Source: Bin87 sp965203855 (GTDB lineage Bacteria; Chloroflexota; Dehalococcoidia; Lucifugimonadales; UBA3495). Taken from it: 64,000 nt of DNA. The notes below the pieces were generated by a model. It saw only the letters and a program-made list of their open reading frames with translations. It searched no databases and was not told where the DNA came from. The stretch spans positions 62,001 to 126,000 of the forward strand of contig CBDBDN010000008.1 of assembly GCA_965203855.1 (NCBI GenBank), written 5' to 3'. A program made the position numbers and the translations under genes. Position 1 is the stretch's first letter. Each line of letters starts with the position of its first letter. Of the stretch, positions 35,045 through 44,118 are shown one piece after another.

Positions 35045-36316
35045 ATGTCCCGGAACGATGCCCCTTATGGATTGCATACGATGACGATGACTGCCGCAGC
35101 GGTTGCGCGACGAAATACGCTGCCGGCCGGCCGGCTGGAACGGACGGCCGACGGCGCCGTCCTGTCGCCCGGCGACGCCCTGGCGCTGGCCGACGCGGAT
35201 CCCGCTGCCAACGCCGGCATTACCGCTGACCTCTGCGCCGCCGCCGCCGCCATGCGCGACCGGGGCAAGGGGCGCATCATTACTTTCTCGCCCAAGGTGT
35301 TCATCCCGTTGACGCGGCTGTGCCGGGATTTCTGCGGGTACTGCACTTTTCGGCAGTCGCCGGACGAGGCGGATGACCTGTACCAGCCGGCGGACGCCGT
35401 GCTGTCCGTGGCCCAAGCCGGGCAGCGGCTGGGCTGCACCGAAGCCCTGTTCACGCTGGGCGAAAGGCCGGAGCAGCGCTATCCCGCCGCCGCCGGCTGG
35501 CTCGCGCAGCATGGCTACCGCACTACGCAGGAATACCTGGCCGCAATGTGCCGGCTGGTCTTTGATGAAACCGATTTGCTGCCGCACGGCAACCCCGGCA
35601 CGATGAGCCGCCGGGAACTGTCCGCCCTGCAACCAACGAACCCATCCGTCGGCATAATGCTGGAAAGCAGCAGCGTCCGGCTGTACGAACCCGGCGGCCC
35701 CCACGAATTCGCGCCCAGCAAGCGCCCGCGCGTCCGCCTGCGGACTATGGAACTGGCCGGCGAACTGGGCATTCCTTTTACTACCGGCATCCTGATCGGC
35801 ATTGGCGAAACCCGCTGCGAGCGGGTAGAATCGCTGCTGGCAATCCGGGAAATGCACCGCCGCTATGGGCATATCCAGGAAGTCATTGTCCAGAATTTCC
35901 GCGCCAAGCCGACTACTCCCATGGCCGACGCGCCCGACGCCGCGGCCGACGATCTGCTGTGGACTACCGCAATGGCCCGCCTGATACTCGGCCCGGCGGC
36001 AAATCTCCAGGTTCCGCCCAACCTCAGCGCCGACTATGAACGCTATATCAGCGCCGGCATCAATGACTGGGGCGGCGTCTCGCCCCTTACCATTGACTAT
36101 GTGAACCCCGAAGCGCCATGGCCGCAGCTGGCCGAATTGCAACGGCGCACGGCGGCGGCCGGCGGCGAACTGCGCCCCCGTCTGCCGGTCTATCCCGAAT
36201 ACTTTGCCCGAAACTCCGATTGGCCGCTGCCGGAAAGTTTGCGCGCCAAACTGCTGCGCCTCACCGACGCCGACGGCTATGTGAAAGGGGGAATCCAACG
36301 CTATGTTACAGACTAA
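35045..36316 (+). CDS. cofG: FO synthase subunit CofG (radical SAM)
   Basis: With CofH it makes 7,8-didemethyl-8-hydroxy-5-deazariboflavin (FO), the chromophore of F420. The radical SAM 4Fe-4S motif CRDFCGYC (CxxxCxxC) lies at about residues 94-101, preceded by ITFSPKVFIPLTRL as usual in CofG. Other family blocks are ALFTLGERPEQRY, PHGNPGTMS, TTGILIGIGET and IQEVIVQNFRAKP. Two starts are possible: ATG 35045 (AGGA very close upstream) and ATG 35081 (MTMTAAAV). Its 3' end overlaps cofH by 14 nt. Confidence 0.93.
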   Translation: MSRNDAPYGLHTMTMTAAAVARRNTLPAGRLERTADGAVLSPGDALALADADPAANAGITADLCAAAAAMRDRGKGRIITFSPKVFIPLTRLCRDFCGYCTFRQSPDEADDLYQPADAVLSVAQAGQRLGCTEALFTLGERPEQRYPAAAGWLAQHGYRTTQEYLAAMCRLVFDETDLLPHGNPGTMSRRELSALQPTNPSVGIMLESSSVRLYEPGGPHEFAPSKRPRVRLRTMELAGELGIPFTTGILIGIGETRCERVESLLAIREMHRRYGHIQEVIVQNFRAKPTTPMADAPDAAADDLLWTTAMARLILGPAANLQVPPNLSADYERYISAGINDWGGVSPLTIDYVNPEAPWPQLAELQRRTAAAGGELRPRLPVYPEYFARNSDWPLPESLRAKLLRLTDADGYVKGGIQRYVTD

Positions 36317-37685
36317 CGGCATATCCGCAACGACAACTCCGACTCCGGCGGCGCCCCCGGCGACGCTTACCGCTCTGGTCGACGCCCTGCGCCCCGACAT
36401 CGCCGCCGTCCTCAACCGCGCCCTGGCCGGAGAGGACATCAGCGTTGCCGACGGCGAACTGCTTTTTACGACCGCCGGGCCGGAATTCACCGCCCTGACG
36501 CTGACGGCCGACGAACTGCGCCGCCGCACCGCCGGCGACCTCGTTACCTATGTGGTGAACCGCAATATCAATTTCACCAATGTATGCATCAAGCGGTGCG
36601 GGTTCTGCGCTTTCAGCCGCGATTTTCGCGAGGAGGAAGGGTATTTCCTGCCCGTCAACGAAATTATCCGGCGCGCCAAAGAGGCCCGCGACTATGGCGC
36701 TACCGAAGTCTGCATCCAGGCCGGACTGCCGCCGCAAATGGAGGGCGACCTCTATATCAAGCTCTGCGCCGCCATCAAAGCGGAGCTGCCGGAGATGCAC
36801 ATTCATGGCTTTTCGCCGGAGGAAGTGCTGTACGGCTCCGTCCGTTCCCGCTGTTCCATACGGGATTACCTGCAAGGGCTGAAAGACGCCGGCGTCGGCA
36901 GCCTGCCCGGAACCTCCGCCGAAGTGCTGGACCAATCTCTGCGTGACCGGATTTCCCCGGGCCGTATCACGGTGGCGCAGTGGCTGGAAGTGATTACCAC
37001 CGCCCACGCCCTGGACATTCCCACTACTTCCACCGTAATGTTCGGACACCTGGAAACCAATGCCCAGCTGGTGCGCCACATTGCGCTGCTGCGGGAAATC
37101 CAGCAGAGCACCGGCGGCTTTACCGAATTCGTGCCGTTGAGTTTCGTCAGCTCCGAAGCCCCGATGTACCTGAAAGGCACGGTGGACGGCGTGCGCTCCG
37201 GCCCGACCGGTATGGATGTCATCAAAGTCCACGCCATCGCCCGCATTATGCTCAACAACTGGATCCCCAACATTCAGGCGTCCTGGGTGAAAGAGGGCAG
37301 CCGAATGTCGCAGCTGTTGCTCACCGCCGGCGTCAACGACCTGGGCGGCACGCTGATTAACGAAAGCATTTCCACCTCGGCCGGCGCCATGCACGGGCAG
37401 CTGATGCGCCCCGCCGAGTTCCGGGGAATGATCCGCGAAGCCGGCCGCACCCCGGCGGAACGCTATACTACCTACGATATTCGCCGCATCTACGGCGAAA
37501 GCGATGAAGCGTTGGACGCCCTGGATCTGGTCGGCGACAATGTTGAGGAGATTTTCGGCTCCTACAACCGGCTGGTGCAGATGGAGGACTATCGCTTTGA
37601 GCATCCCCGTTCCCAGCGGGAACGCGCCGCCGCTCCGGCAGTCGCTCCGGTCGCCGCCAATTCCGCCGGTTCGGGCGCGGACTAG
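36303..37685 (+). CDS. cofH: FO synthase subunit CofH (radical SAM)
   Basis: The second FO synthase subunit, 460 residues, which couples tyrosine to the flavin-precursor diaminouracil. The radical SAM motif CIKRCGFC (about residues 96-103) follows TYVVNRNINFTNV. CIQAGLPPQMEGDLY, HIHGFSPEEV and STVMFGHLET are characteristic. The N-terminus (about 40 residues) and the Ala/Pro-rich C-terminus are low complexity. ATG 36303 lies within the end of cofG (14-nt overlap, GGGGGA nearby), so the two are translationally coupled. Separate cofG and cofH, rather than a fused fbiC, is the archaeal/Chloroflexota/cyanobacterial arrangement. Confidence 0.93.
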   Translation: MLQTNGISATTTPTPAAPPATLTALVDALRPDIAAVLNRALAGEDISVADGELLFTTAGPEFTALTLTADELRRRTAGDLVTYVVNRNINFTNVCIKRCGFCAFSRDFREEEGYFLPVNEIIRRAKEARDYGATEVCIQAGLPPQMEGDLYIKLCAAIKAELPEMHIHGFSPEEVLYGSVRSRCSIRDYLQGLKDAGVGSLPGTSAEVLDQSLRDRISPGRITVAQWLEVITTAHALDIPTTSTVMFGHLETNAQLVRHIALLREIQQSTGGFTEFVPLSFVSSEAPMYLKGTVDGVRSGPTGMDVIKVHAIARIMLNNWIPNIQASWVKEGSRMSQLLLTAGVNDLGGTLINESISTSAGAMHGQLMRPAEFRGMIREAGRTPAERYTTYDIRRIYGESDEALDALDLVGDNVEEIFGSYNRLVQMEDYRFEHPRSQRERAAAPAVAPVAANSAGSGAD

Positions 37686-37690
37686 CTCCG

Positions 37691-38680
37691 GTGTCGGAAA
37701 CTCCCTACCCGCAGTTGACGCTGGCCCTGGCCGGCGGCGTCGGCGGCGCCAAGCTGGCCTTGGGGCTGGCGCGCATCCTGCCGCCGGCGCGTCTGGCTAT
37801 CGTCGTCAACACCGGGGACGACGACCAGTTCCACGGCCTGCACATATCCCCCGACCTGGATACGATGTGCTACACGCTGTCCGGCCTGTATAATCCCGCA
37901 ACCGGCTGGGGCATTGCCGACGATACTTTTGAGACGCTGGCGATGCTGCAACGGCTGGGCGCGGATACCTGGTTCAACCTGGGCGACCGGGATTTTGCGA
38001 TGCACATTCGCCGCACCGAACTGCTGCGTAGCGGCGCAACCTTGTCGGAAGTTACGGCGGATCTAACCGCCCGGCTGGGCATCCGGCATCGCATCATCCC
38101 CGTGAGCGACCAGCCGGTTCGCACTATGCTGGATACCGAAGCCGGCACAATGGCGATGCAGGAATACTTTGTAAAGCATCGGGCGGCGCCGGCCGTGCAG
38201 GGCATTCGCTACGCCGGCGCCGCTGACGCCAAACCGTCCCCCGGCTTTGCGGATGCGCTGCGGGATGCGGACTGCATCATCATCTGCCCGTCCAATCCCT
38301 ATTTGAGCGTGGCGCCCATTCTGGCGGTCCCCGGCGTGCGGGATGCCATCGCCGGGCATTCGGCGCCCCGCCTGGCCGTCAGCCCCATCGTCGGCGGGGA
38401 TGCCGTGCGCGGGCCGGCCGGCAAAATTATGGCGGAGCTGGGCCGCGCAGTTTCGGCAGTCGGCGTCGCGCGCGAATATCAGGGGATTTGTGATACCCTG
38501 CTGCTGGATACCCAGGATGCCGCCTTGTCCGACGCCGTGCGCGCCGCGGGGATTGAACCGGCGGTAACGGACACTATAATGCAGACCGACGACGACAAAA
38601 TCGCCCTGGCCCAAACCACGCTGCGCCTGGCCGGCCAATTGACCGGCCAGGCGGCGGTTTCAGACGGGAAAGCCCTCTAG
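37691..38680 (+). CDS. cofD: 2-phospho-L-lactate transferase CofD
   Basis: Transfers the phospholactyl (or phosphoenolpyruvyl) group from its GDP-activated form to FO, giving F420-0 or its dehydro form. Family blocks are LALAGGVGGAKLALGLAR (residues about 11-28), IVVNTGDDDQFHGLHISPDLDTM, WGIADDTF, WFNLGDRDFAMHI and CPSNPYLSVAPIL. GTG start at 37691, five bases after the cofH stop. At 329 residues it is the usual length. Confidence 0.93.
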   Translation: MSETPYPQLTLALAGGVGGAKLALGLARILPPARLAIVVNTGDDDQFHGLHISPDLDTMCYTLSGLYNPATGWGIADDTFETLAMLQRLGADTWFNLGDRDFAMHIRRTELLRSGATLSEVTADLTARLGIRHRIIPVSDQPVRTMLDTEAGTMAMQEYFVKHRAAPAVQGIRYAGAADAKPSPGFADALRDADCIIICPSNPYLSVAPILAVPGVRDAIAGHSAPRLAVSPIVGGDAVRGPAGKIMAELGRAVSAVGVAREYQGICDTLLLDTQDAALSDAVRAAGIEPAVTDTIMQTDDDKIALAQTTLRLAGQLTGQAAVSDGKAL

Positions 38681-38685
38681 CCAGT

Positions 38686-39393
38686 ATGATGCCGGAAAAC
38701 GACAATCAAGAGCAGCCCGCCATCGTGCCGGTGATTCCGATGAAGCCGCTGGCCGAGTGCAAAACCCGCCTCTCCCGCGTGCTGGGGCCGCGGGAACGGG
38801 CCGACATTACCATCGGGATGCTGCGCCGCGTGCTGCTCGCCATCAGAGGCGCCGGCGTTGACCCCTTCTGGGTCATCGGCGGCGATGAACGCATCCGCAA
38901 CCTGTCCCGCACCTTGGGCGCAACCTGGATGGAGGACCTGGGCCGCAACCTGAACGATACCATCACCAAGTCGTTTGAGAGCGCGCGGATGCGCGGCGTG
39001 TCCGCATTGTACCTGCCCGGCGATTTGCCCTTTATCAAGCCCTCCGACATCCATCAGCTGCTCCGCAGCGCGGAACATCAGCACAATGTTACGCTATCCC
39101 CGGCGCGGCGCGACGGCGGCACTAACGCCATCCTCGTGCCTTATGACCTGCTGCCCTATTTCCGGCCCGAGCTGGGCAGCAACAGCTTTCGCAAGCACGT
39201 CGGCACCGCCGCCCGGATGGGGGTATCCGTAGCCTTTTACTATAGCTCCGGGATGGGCTTTGACCTGGACGACGGCTCCGACCTTGAGGAATACGAGCAT
39301 ATGGAACCGGGCTTGCTGGAACGGCTGCTGGGGCATCCGCCCGCCCGGCCGCCGAGCTATTCCGCCGGGGTTTCCGGCGCGCTGGGGCAATAA
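38686..39393 (+). CDS. cofC: 2-phospholactate/phosphoenolpyruvate guanylyltransferase CofC
   Basis: Activates 2-phospho-L-lactate or PEP with GTP for CofD. 235 residues with VPVIPMKPLAECKTRLSRVLGPRER near the N-terminus (nucleotidyltransferase loop), YLPGDLPFIKPSDI as the metal-binding block, and GGTNAILVPYDLLPYFRPELGSNSFRKH downstream. Five bases separate it from cofD. The operon lacks cofE (glutamate ligase), which must be elsewhere. Confidence 0.9.
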   Translation: MMPENDNQEQPAIVPVIPMKPLAECKTRLSRVLGPRERADITIGMLRRVLLAIRGAGVDPFWVIGGDERIRNLSRTLGATWMEDLGRNLNDTITKSFESARMRGVSALYLPGDLPFIKPSDIHQLLRSAEHQHNVTLSPARRDGGTNAILVPYDLLPYFRPELGSNSFRKHVGTAARMGVSVAFYYSSGMGFDLDDGSDLEEYEHMEPGLLERLLGHPPARPPSYSAGVSGALGQ

Positions 39394-39395
39394 CG

Positions 39396-40400
39396 ATGGC
39401 GATGACTAGTACCAATACCGGCCAAGTTCAATTGGGCTGCTTGCTGCCCACGCGCGGCCTGCTCCTGGCCGACCGCAAGCCATCCGACGCCGAATCGGTA
39501 TTGCGCCTGGCATCCTGGGCCGAGGAGGCCGGGCTGGATTCGGTATGGGTTGGCGACAGCCTGACCGCCAAGCCCCGCCTGGAAGCGATGACCACGCTGG
39601 CCGCCATCGCCGCGCGCACTGCCCGCGTCCGGCTTGGCACCGCCGTGATGCTGATGGCGCTGCGCCATCCCGTCCTCCTGGCGCAGATGGCCGGCACTGT
39701 GGACTTGATTTCCGGCGGACGGCTGCAACTGGGCGTCGGCGTCGGCGGCGCATTCAACGCCATGCAGCAGGCGGAATGGCGCAATGCCGATGTCGATCGG
39801 CGTACCCGCGCGCGCCGCCTGGAGGAAATGCTGTCAATCATCAAGGGCCTCAACACCGGCCGGCCGTTCACCTTTGCGGGACGGCATTTCCGGCTGGATG
39901 ATGTGGTGATGGAGCCGACGCCGGTACAGGATGGCGGCGTGCCGGTCTATCTGGGCGTCCACTGGCACGGGCGCGGCGACGGGCAAGGCGCGCAGCGGGA
40001 ACGCCAGGCCCGCCGCGCCGCATCCCTGGCCGACGGCGTCATCTCCATATCGGCCACGCCCGACGAATTCACCGAGCTGATGGCAACCACGCGCGGCTAC
40101 TGCGCGGAATATGGCCGCAGCCCGGACGATATAGCGGCAGTAATGTACCTGACGGTCAACCTGGACGAGGATATTGGCCGCGCCGAGGCCGAGGCCGAGG
40201 ACTGGCTGCTGGGCTACTACGGCGCCAACATCTGGGGCGACCGCTGGGGGCCTTTCGGCGGCGCCGAGCGCGTCCGGGACCGCATCCACGCTTACGCAGA
40301 GGCCGGCGCCGAACAGGTTATCGTCCGGTTCGCCTCTTACCGCCAGGAGGAGCAGATGCAAACCTTTCTGGAACAGGTTGCGCCCGACTTTCGCCGCTGA
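39396..40400 (+). CDS. LLM-class (luciferase-like) F420-dependent oxidoreductase
   Basis: 334 residues. The N-terminal LGCLLPTRGLL and the ASWAEEAGLDSVWVGDSL strand-helix (about residues 31-48) are the TIM-barrel start of LLM flavin/F420 proteins. RLGTAVMLMALRHPVLLAQMAGTVDLISGGRLQLGVGVGG is the family's most conserved block, and ADGVISISATPDEF follows. It sits directly behind cofC (three-base gap), so an F420-dependent role is likely. Substrate unknown. Confidence 0.9.
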   Translation: MAMTSTNTGQVQLGCLLPTRGLLLADRKPSDAESVLRLASWAEEAGLDSVWVGDSLTAKPRLEAMTTLAAIAARTARVRLGTAVMLMALRHPVLLAQMAGTVDLISGGRLQLGVGVGGAFNAMQQAEWRNADVDRRTRARRLEEMLSIIKGLNTGRPFTFAGRHFRLDDVVMEPTPVQDGGVPVYLGVHWHGRGDGQGAQRERQARRAASLADGVISISATPDEFTELMATTRGYCAEYGRSPDDIAAVMYLTVNLDEDIGRAEAEAEDWLLGYYGANIWGDRWGPFGGAERVRDRIHAYAEAGAEQVIVRFASYRQEEQMQTFLEQVAPDFRR

Positions 40401-40503
40401 TTACGCATCAATCCGCCTCTCCGGTGAAAAATCAGATCGTGGAATGAAAAAATAAACTACCCGGTTAGAAACGCTACCGACTGCCAATGTGAGGTTGCTT
40501 GCC

Positions 40504-41283
40504 GTGTATCCGGTTGACCTTTCGGGCCGCAATGCGGTCATTTTCGGCGTTGCCAACGACCGCAGCATCGCCTGGGCCATCGCCCGCGCCCTGGCCGCCG
40601 CCGGCGCCCGCATCGCCCTTACTTACCAGAACGACCGCCTGAAAGACCGGGTGGCCCGCCTGGCCGACACGCTGGACGATGCGATAATCCTGCCCTGCGA
40701 CGCCGCCGATGACGCGCAGATTGCCGCCGTATTCGACAGCCTGCAAGCCGAAATGGGAACGCTGTCGGTACTGGTGCACAGCATCGCCTTTGCGAACCGC
40801 GACGACCTGGCCGGCCGCCTGGCCGATACCGGCCGGGACGGATTCCGGCAAGCGCTGGAAATCAGCGCCTTTACCCTGCTGCCCATGGTGCGCTGCGCCG
40901 CCCCCCTGCTGGCCGATAACGGCGGCGGCAGCGTCATCGCAATGACTTTTGACGCCTCCAGCCGGGTCTATCCCGGCTACAATGTGATGGGAACGGCCAA
41001 GGCGGCTTTGGAGCACGAAGTGCGGCAGCTGGCCTACGAATACGGCGGCGACAACATCCGCGTCAACGCCATCTCGGCCGGGCCGGTGGACACCCTGGCG
41101 GCGCGGGGCATCAGCGGCTTTCTGGATATGAAACGGACCCACGCCGCCCGCGCCCCGCTGCAACGCAATATCACCGCGGACGAAGTGGCCAAAGCCGCCC
41201 TGTTCCTGTGCAGCGATTTATCCAGCGGCATTACCGGAACAACGCTGCCAGTGGACGCCGGCTATCACATAATGGCGGTCTAA
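40504..41283 (+). CDS. fabI: Enoyl-[acyl-carrier-protein] reductase FabI
   Basis: The last reductive step of each fatty-acid elongation cycle (NADH-dependent). 259 residues. NAVIFGVANDRSIAWAIARAL (residues about 9-29) is the FabI-type nucleotide loop with SIAW. HSIAFANRDDL (about 93-103) and the catalytic Tyr-x6-Lys in YNVMGTAKAALE (about 155-166) follow, then RVNAISAGPVDTLAARGI. GTG 40504 with GAGG nine bases upstream fits the family N-terminus better than GTG 40489. Followed by a strong terminator. Confidence 0.93.
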   Translation: MYPVDLSGRNAVIFGVANDRSIAWAIARALAAAGARIALTYQNDRLKDRVARLADTLDDAIILPCDAADDAQIAAVFDSLQAEMGTLSVLVHSIAFANRDDLAGRLADTGRDGFRQALEISAFTLLPMVRCAAPLLADNGGGSVIAMTFDASSRVYPGYNVMGTAKAALEHEVRQLAYEYGGDNIRVNAISAGPVDTLAARGISGFLDMKRTHAARAPLQRNITADEVAKAALFLCSDLSSGITGTTLPVDAGYHIMAV

Positions 41284-41284
41284 A

Positions 41285-41323
41285 CAGAAAAGCGCCCTCT
41301 ACTATGGAGAGGGCGCTTTTCTG
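41285..41323. terminator. Bidirectional terminator after fabI
   Basis: Perfect inverted repeat cagaaaagcgccctct / agagggcgcttttctg around a short loop, T-rich on both strands. It lies between fabI (+) and the zinc-ribbon/TPR gene (-). Confidence 0.85.
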
Positions 41324-41356
41324 TTCAATGCCGGCGGGCCGGTTGAGGCGTATCGT

Positions 41357-42148
41357 TCAGATGGCTTCCAGTTGCTGGCGGTCGGCGGCGGCCTTGTCGC
41401 TCAATCCCAGGTCGGTATAGGCTTTGGCGCGGCTGCTCCACGCTTCGCGATAGCGCGGATCCAGCGCAATGGCTTTGGTGAATTGGTCAACGGCTTCGCG
41501 GACGCGGCCCTGGTTGAACAGCGACAGCCCGCGTTCCGTCATTGCCGCCGCCGTAAGCGGCCGGGTGATGGTCAAAGGCTCGGCAGAAAACCCGCCGGGT
41601 ACGCCGGCCGGGGCCGCAGCCGCAACGCTGCCGGCTGCGGTATCCGACGCTTCGGATGATGCCGGCGGCGGTTCAGTTTGCGTAGCGGCCAGCGTCGGCT
41701 CCGGGATGGCAGCAGCGGCGGCATCATCGCGCGCGGTTTCGGTTGCGGCAGCGGAGGCTAACGGCGCATCCGCTGAGGTTGACGGCGGCGGCACAGCGGA
41801 TGCCGTCGCATCGGCGCTGGCGTACGGTTTCGCCAGCTCCCAGCCGCAATTGGTGCAAAAACTAGTAGCGGATTCGTGGGCGTGCTGGCAGCGCGGGCAG
41901 TTGAACGCATTGTTCTGCTGCTCGCCGTCAGCAGTGGTGCGCCGCGACGGTATGAATACCAGGGCCAGCATCGGCACCATCGACAAGGCGGTAACGCCGG
42001 TGGGAACGCCATCCGCCAGCCCGACTGCCGGTATCAGGGCCAGCGCGCCCCAGAGCAGAGCGTTGCGCCCTTTGTTGCGGGCGGTGCGGGCCGTCCACAG
42101 CGCCACGAAAATGATCAGCAGTATCTGAAAAAAGTCATTGTCCAACAT
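41357..42148 (-). CDS. Membrane protein with zinc ribbon and C-terminal TPR
   Basis: 263 residues. Two hydrophobic segments (about residues 5-20 and 30-65) are followed by a zinc ribbon (CPRCQHAHESATSFCTNCGW, about residues 84-103) and a long Ala/Ser/Thr/Pro-rich linker. A TPR-like pair of helices (AMTERGLSLFNQGRVREAVDQFTKAIALDPRYREAWSSRAKAYTDLGLSDKAAADRQQ) closes the protein. I placed the start at ATG 42148, just inside the first hydrophobic segment, with a -10 TATAAT about 30 bases upstream. Probably a scaffold or sensor; no defined function. Confidence 0.7.
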   Translation of the reverse strand: MLDNDFFQILLIIFVALWTARTARNKGRNALLWGALALIPAVGLADGVPTGVTALSMVPMLALVFIPSRRTTADGEQQNNAFNCPRCQHAHESATSFCTNCGWELAKPYASADATASAVPPPSTSADAPLASAAATETARDDAAAAAIPEPTLAATQTEPPPASSEASDTAAGSVAAAAPAGVPGGFSAEPLTITRPLTAAAMTERGLSLFNQGRVREAVDQFTKAIALDPRYREAWSSRAKAYTDLGLSDKAAADRQQLEAI

Positions 42149-42179
42149 ACGCGCTCGCGTCCTGGAGGGGGATACCCAC

Positions 42180-42185
42180 ATTATA
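42180..42185 (-). promoter_or_regulatory. -10 element of the zinc-ribbon/TPR gene
   Basis: Perfect TATAAT on the minus strand, about 32 bases before the ATG at 42148. Confidence 0.5.
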
Positions 42186-42267
42186 ACGGCATTTGGGCCG
42201 GAACTGCAAATCCCCGGCCCTATCCCGGTGAGAATGAGATTTGGCATATACGGGCGGGCGGGCGTGG

Positions 42268-42376
42268 ATTCCGGCGCAAGCCGGAATGACGGTTGCGGCG
42301 CCGGGAACGACGGTTGCGGTGCTGGGAACGACGGTTGTGGCGTTGGTAATGACGGTTGCGGGATTGGGAATGACGG
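42268..42376. repeat. REP-like half element with a tandem array of about 24-bp units
   Basis: Hairpin end gattccggcgcaagccggaa (42268-42287) followed by four or five decayed units of the form ggaatgacggttgcggcgcc / gggaacgacggttgcggtgc. The rest of the 42149-42571 gap holds the two promoters, and no gene. Confidence 0.75.
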
Positions 42377-42415
42377 ACAGAGTGAAACTGCGACGCCCTA
42401 ATTTGACCGGCCAAA

Positions 42416-42445
42416 TTGACAGATTAATCGGCATAGTGCTATCGT
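42416..42445 (+). promoter_or_regulatory. Promoter of the FBP aldolase/phosphatase gene
   Basis: Consensus TTGACA (42416-42421), 18-base spacer, TATCGT (42440-42445) with an extended TGC before it. The 5' leader is about 120 bases. Confidence 0.6.
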
Positions 42446-42571
42446 ACCCGTCGCCAAAAGTGCTGCCGTTGTCAATCAGCCGTTGCCAATCAATCGCAGG
42501 TTTAGCAGCCGCGCGGGATTGCGCTTTGCGGCGCACTGGAATCCTACAACGCATCGCAGGGAGATTAGCAA

Positions 42572-43711
42572 ATGGACTTAACGATTTCGGTGCTGAAAGC
42601 TGATGTTGGTTCCATCGGCGGCCACACCAAGCCGTCCGACCGGATGATGTCAGCGGTCAACGCCGCCGCCGCCCGCGCCGTCAGCAGCGGCCTGCTGATT
42701 GACGCCTACGTGGGGCATACGGGCGATGACATCTGCATCACCACTACGCATACCCGGGGCGACAATGACGTCGCCGTGCATCAATTTGCGTGGGATGCAT
42801 TCATTGAGGCTACCGAAATCGCCCGCCAGTTCGGGCTGTACGGCGCCGGCCAGGATCTGCTGGTTGATGCGCCGTCGGGCAACATTCGCGGCGCCGGCCC
42901 CGCGGTAGCGGAAATCACCTTTGACCACGACCCGGTCAAGACCAACCCGCTGCGTCCCGCCGAATCTTTCTTTGTGCTGGCCGCCGACAAATGCGGGCCG
43001 GGCGCCTACAACTTGCCAATGTTCCTCGGGTTCGCCGACCCAATGTACTGCGCCGGCCTGATGCTGCCCCGCCTGGGCGAGGGGTTCACTTTCAACATCA
43101 TTGATATGGACAACACCGACGGCGACAGCATCATCGCGCTCAACGCCCCTGAGGATTACTACAAAATTACGGTGCTGCTGCGGGACAACGAACGGTTTGC
43201 GATTGAAAGCATCGTCGCCCGGCACAGCGGGCAGACCGCCGCGGCGATTTCGGCCACCCGGCTGCACAACATTGCCGGCAGCTACACCGGCAAGGACGAC
43301 CCGGTTGCGGTAGTCCGCAACCAGGGCATTTTCCCGGCGCCGGAGGAACTGATTTCGCCGTACACCAAAGCGCATTACATCGGCGGCGACGCGCGCGGTT
43401 CCCATGTGATGCCCCTCATGCCCGTTCCCATCAACACCGCCGTAACCGGAATGTACTGCCTGCCGCTGGTGTCCTGCATCGGGTTCAGCATCAACGGCGA
43501 AGGCAAGTTCGCCGAGTCGTCCACCGACTTTTTTGACAACCCGGCATGGGATTACACCCGGCAGCTGGCGCAGGAAAAGGGCATTGCGATGCGGTCGCAG
43601 GGCTGGTCCGGTGCGGCGATGCTGCCCTACGGAGAGCTGGAATACTCCGGTTTCCGGCAAAGCATCGGCGACTTGGTAGCCCGGTTCGCCATCCGCAACG
43701 ACGGCCACTAG
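42572..43711 (+). CDS. fbp: Bifunctional fructose-1,6-bisphosphate aldolase/phosphatase (archaeal type, class V)
   Basis: Catalyses both triose-phosphate condensation and FBP dephosphorylation, driving gluconeogenesis one way. 379 residues with the family's characteristic sequence from the start: TISVLKADVGSIGGHTKPSD (residues about 4-23), HTGDDICITTTHTRGDNDVAVHQFAW, APSGNIRGAGPAVAEITFDH, and CGPGAYNLPMFLGFADPMYCAGLML, with IIDMDNTDGDSII downstream. Such enzymes occur in Archaea and deep-branching or thermophilic bacteria including Chloroflexota. GGGAG lies about nine bases before the ATG. Confidence 0.95.
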   Translation: MDLTISVLKADVGSIGGHTKPSDRMMSAVNAAAARAVSSGLLIDAYVGHTGDDICITTTHTRGDNDVAVHQFAWDAFIEATEIARQFGLYGAGQDLLVDAPSGNIRGAGPAVAEITFDHDPVKTNPLRPAESFFVLAADKCGPGAYNLPMFLGFADPMYCAGLMLPRLGEGFTFNIIDMDNTDGDSIIALNAPEDYYKITVLLRDNERFAIESIVARHSGQTAAAISATRLHNIAGSYTGKDDPVAVVRNQGIFPAPEELISPYTKAHYIGGDARGSHVMPLMPVPINTAVTGMYCLPLVSCIGFSINGEGKFAESSTDFFDNPAWDYTRQLAQEKGIAMRSQGWSGAAMLPYGELEYSGFRQSIGDLVARFAIRNDGH

Positions 43712-43777
43712 CCGGCGGCGGAACCGACAGCCGTCGCCGGCCGAAACTAGTCGTCCGGCTAATTGGCATCGGCATAG

Positions 43778-43815
43778 AAAGGGACGGGGCGAATGGTTAT
43801 TCGCCCCGTCCCTTC
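43778..43815 (+). terminator. Terminator after the FBP aldolase/phosphatase gene
   Basis: Inverted repeat agggacggggcgaa / ttcgccccgtccct with a six-base loop, about 65 bases after the stop. Confidence 0.75.
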
Positions 43816-43842
43816 TGCTTTGCGCGTGTCGGCAAATGCACC

Positions 43843-44061
43843 GTCATTCCAATCTAGGCGCCCGAACCGTCATTACCGTCCCCCAACCGTCATTCCGGCA
43901 TTCCAACCTAGGCGCCCCCAACCGGCATTCCAACCTAGTCCCTTCAACCGTCATTGCCATCCCCCACCGTCATTCCGGCGAAAGCCGGAATCTATGGCCG
44001 TTGCTTCCATTGCCGTAGTGGCTGATTGCGACGCCGGATTCCGGCTTTCGCCGGAATGACG
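43843..44061. repeat. REP/BIME-like full element with a degenerate tandem flank
   Basis: A full 94-bp element (43968-44061) with the gaaa/tttc-loop hairpin version at both ends and a core tatggccgttgcttccattg. Upstream (43843-43967) are irregular units combining accgtcattcc with attccaacctaggcgcccc. This fills most of the 43712-44118 gap. Confidence 0.8.
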
Positions 44062-44118
44062 GTTAGGGGAATGGAATGACGGTGGCTTTGACGACACGCC
44101 CCAGGATTGCCGTTGCGG

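Noticed and set aside
34826..36529. 567-codon minus-strand frame opposite cofG
   Set aside because: Shadow frame; cofG with its radical SAM motif is on the plus strand.
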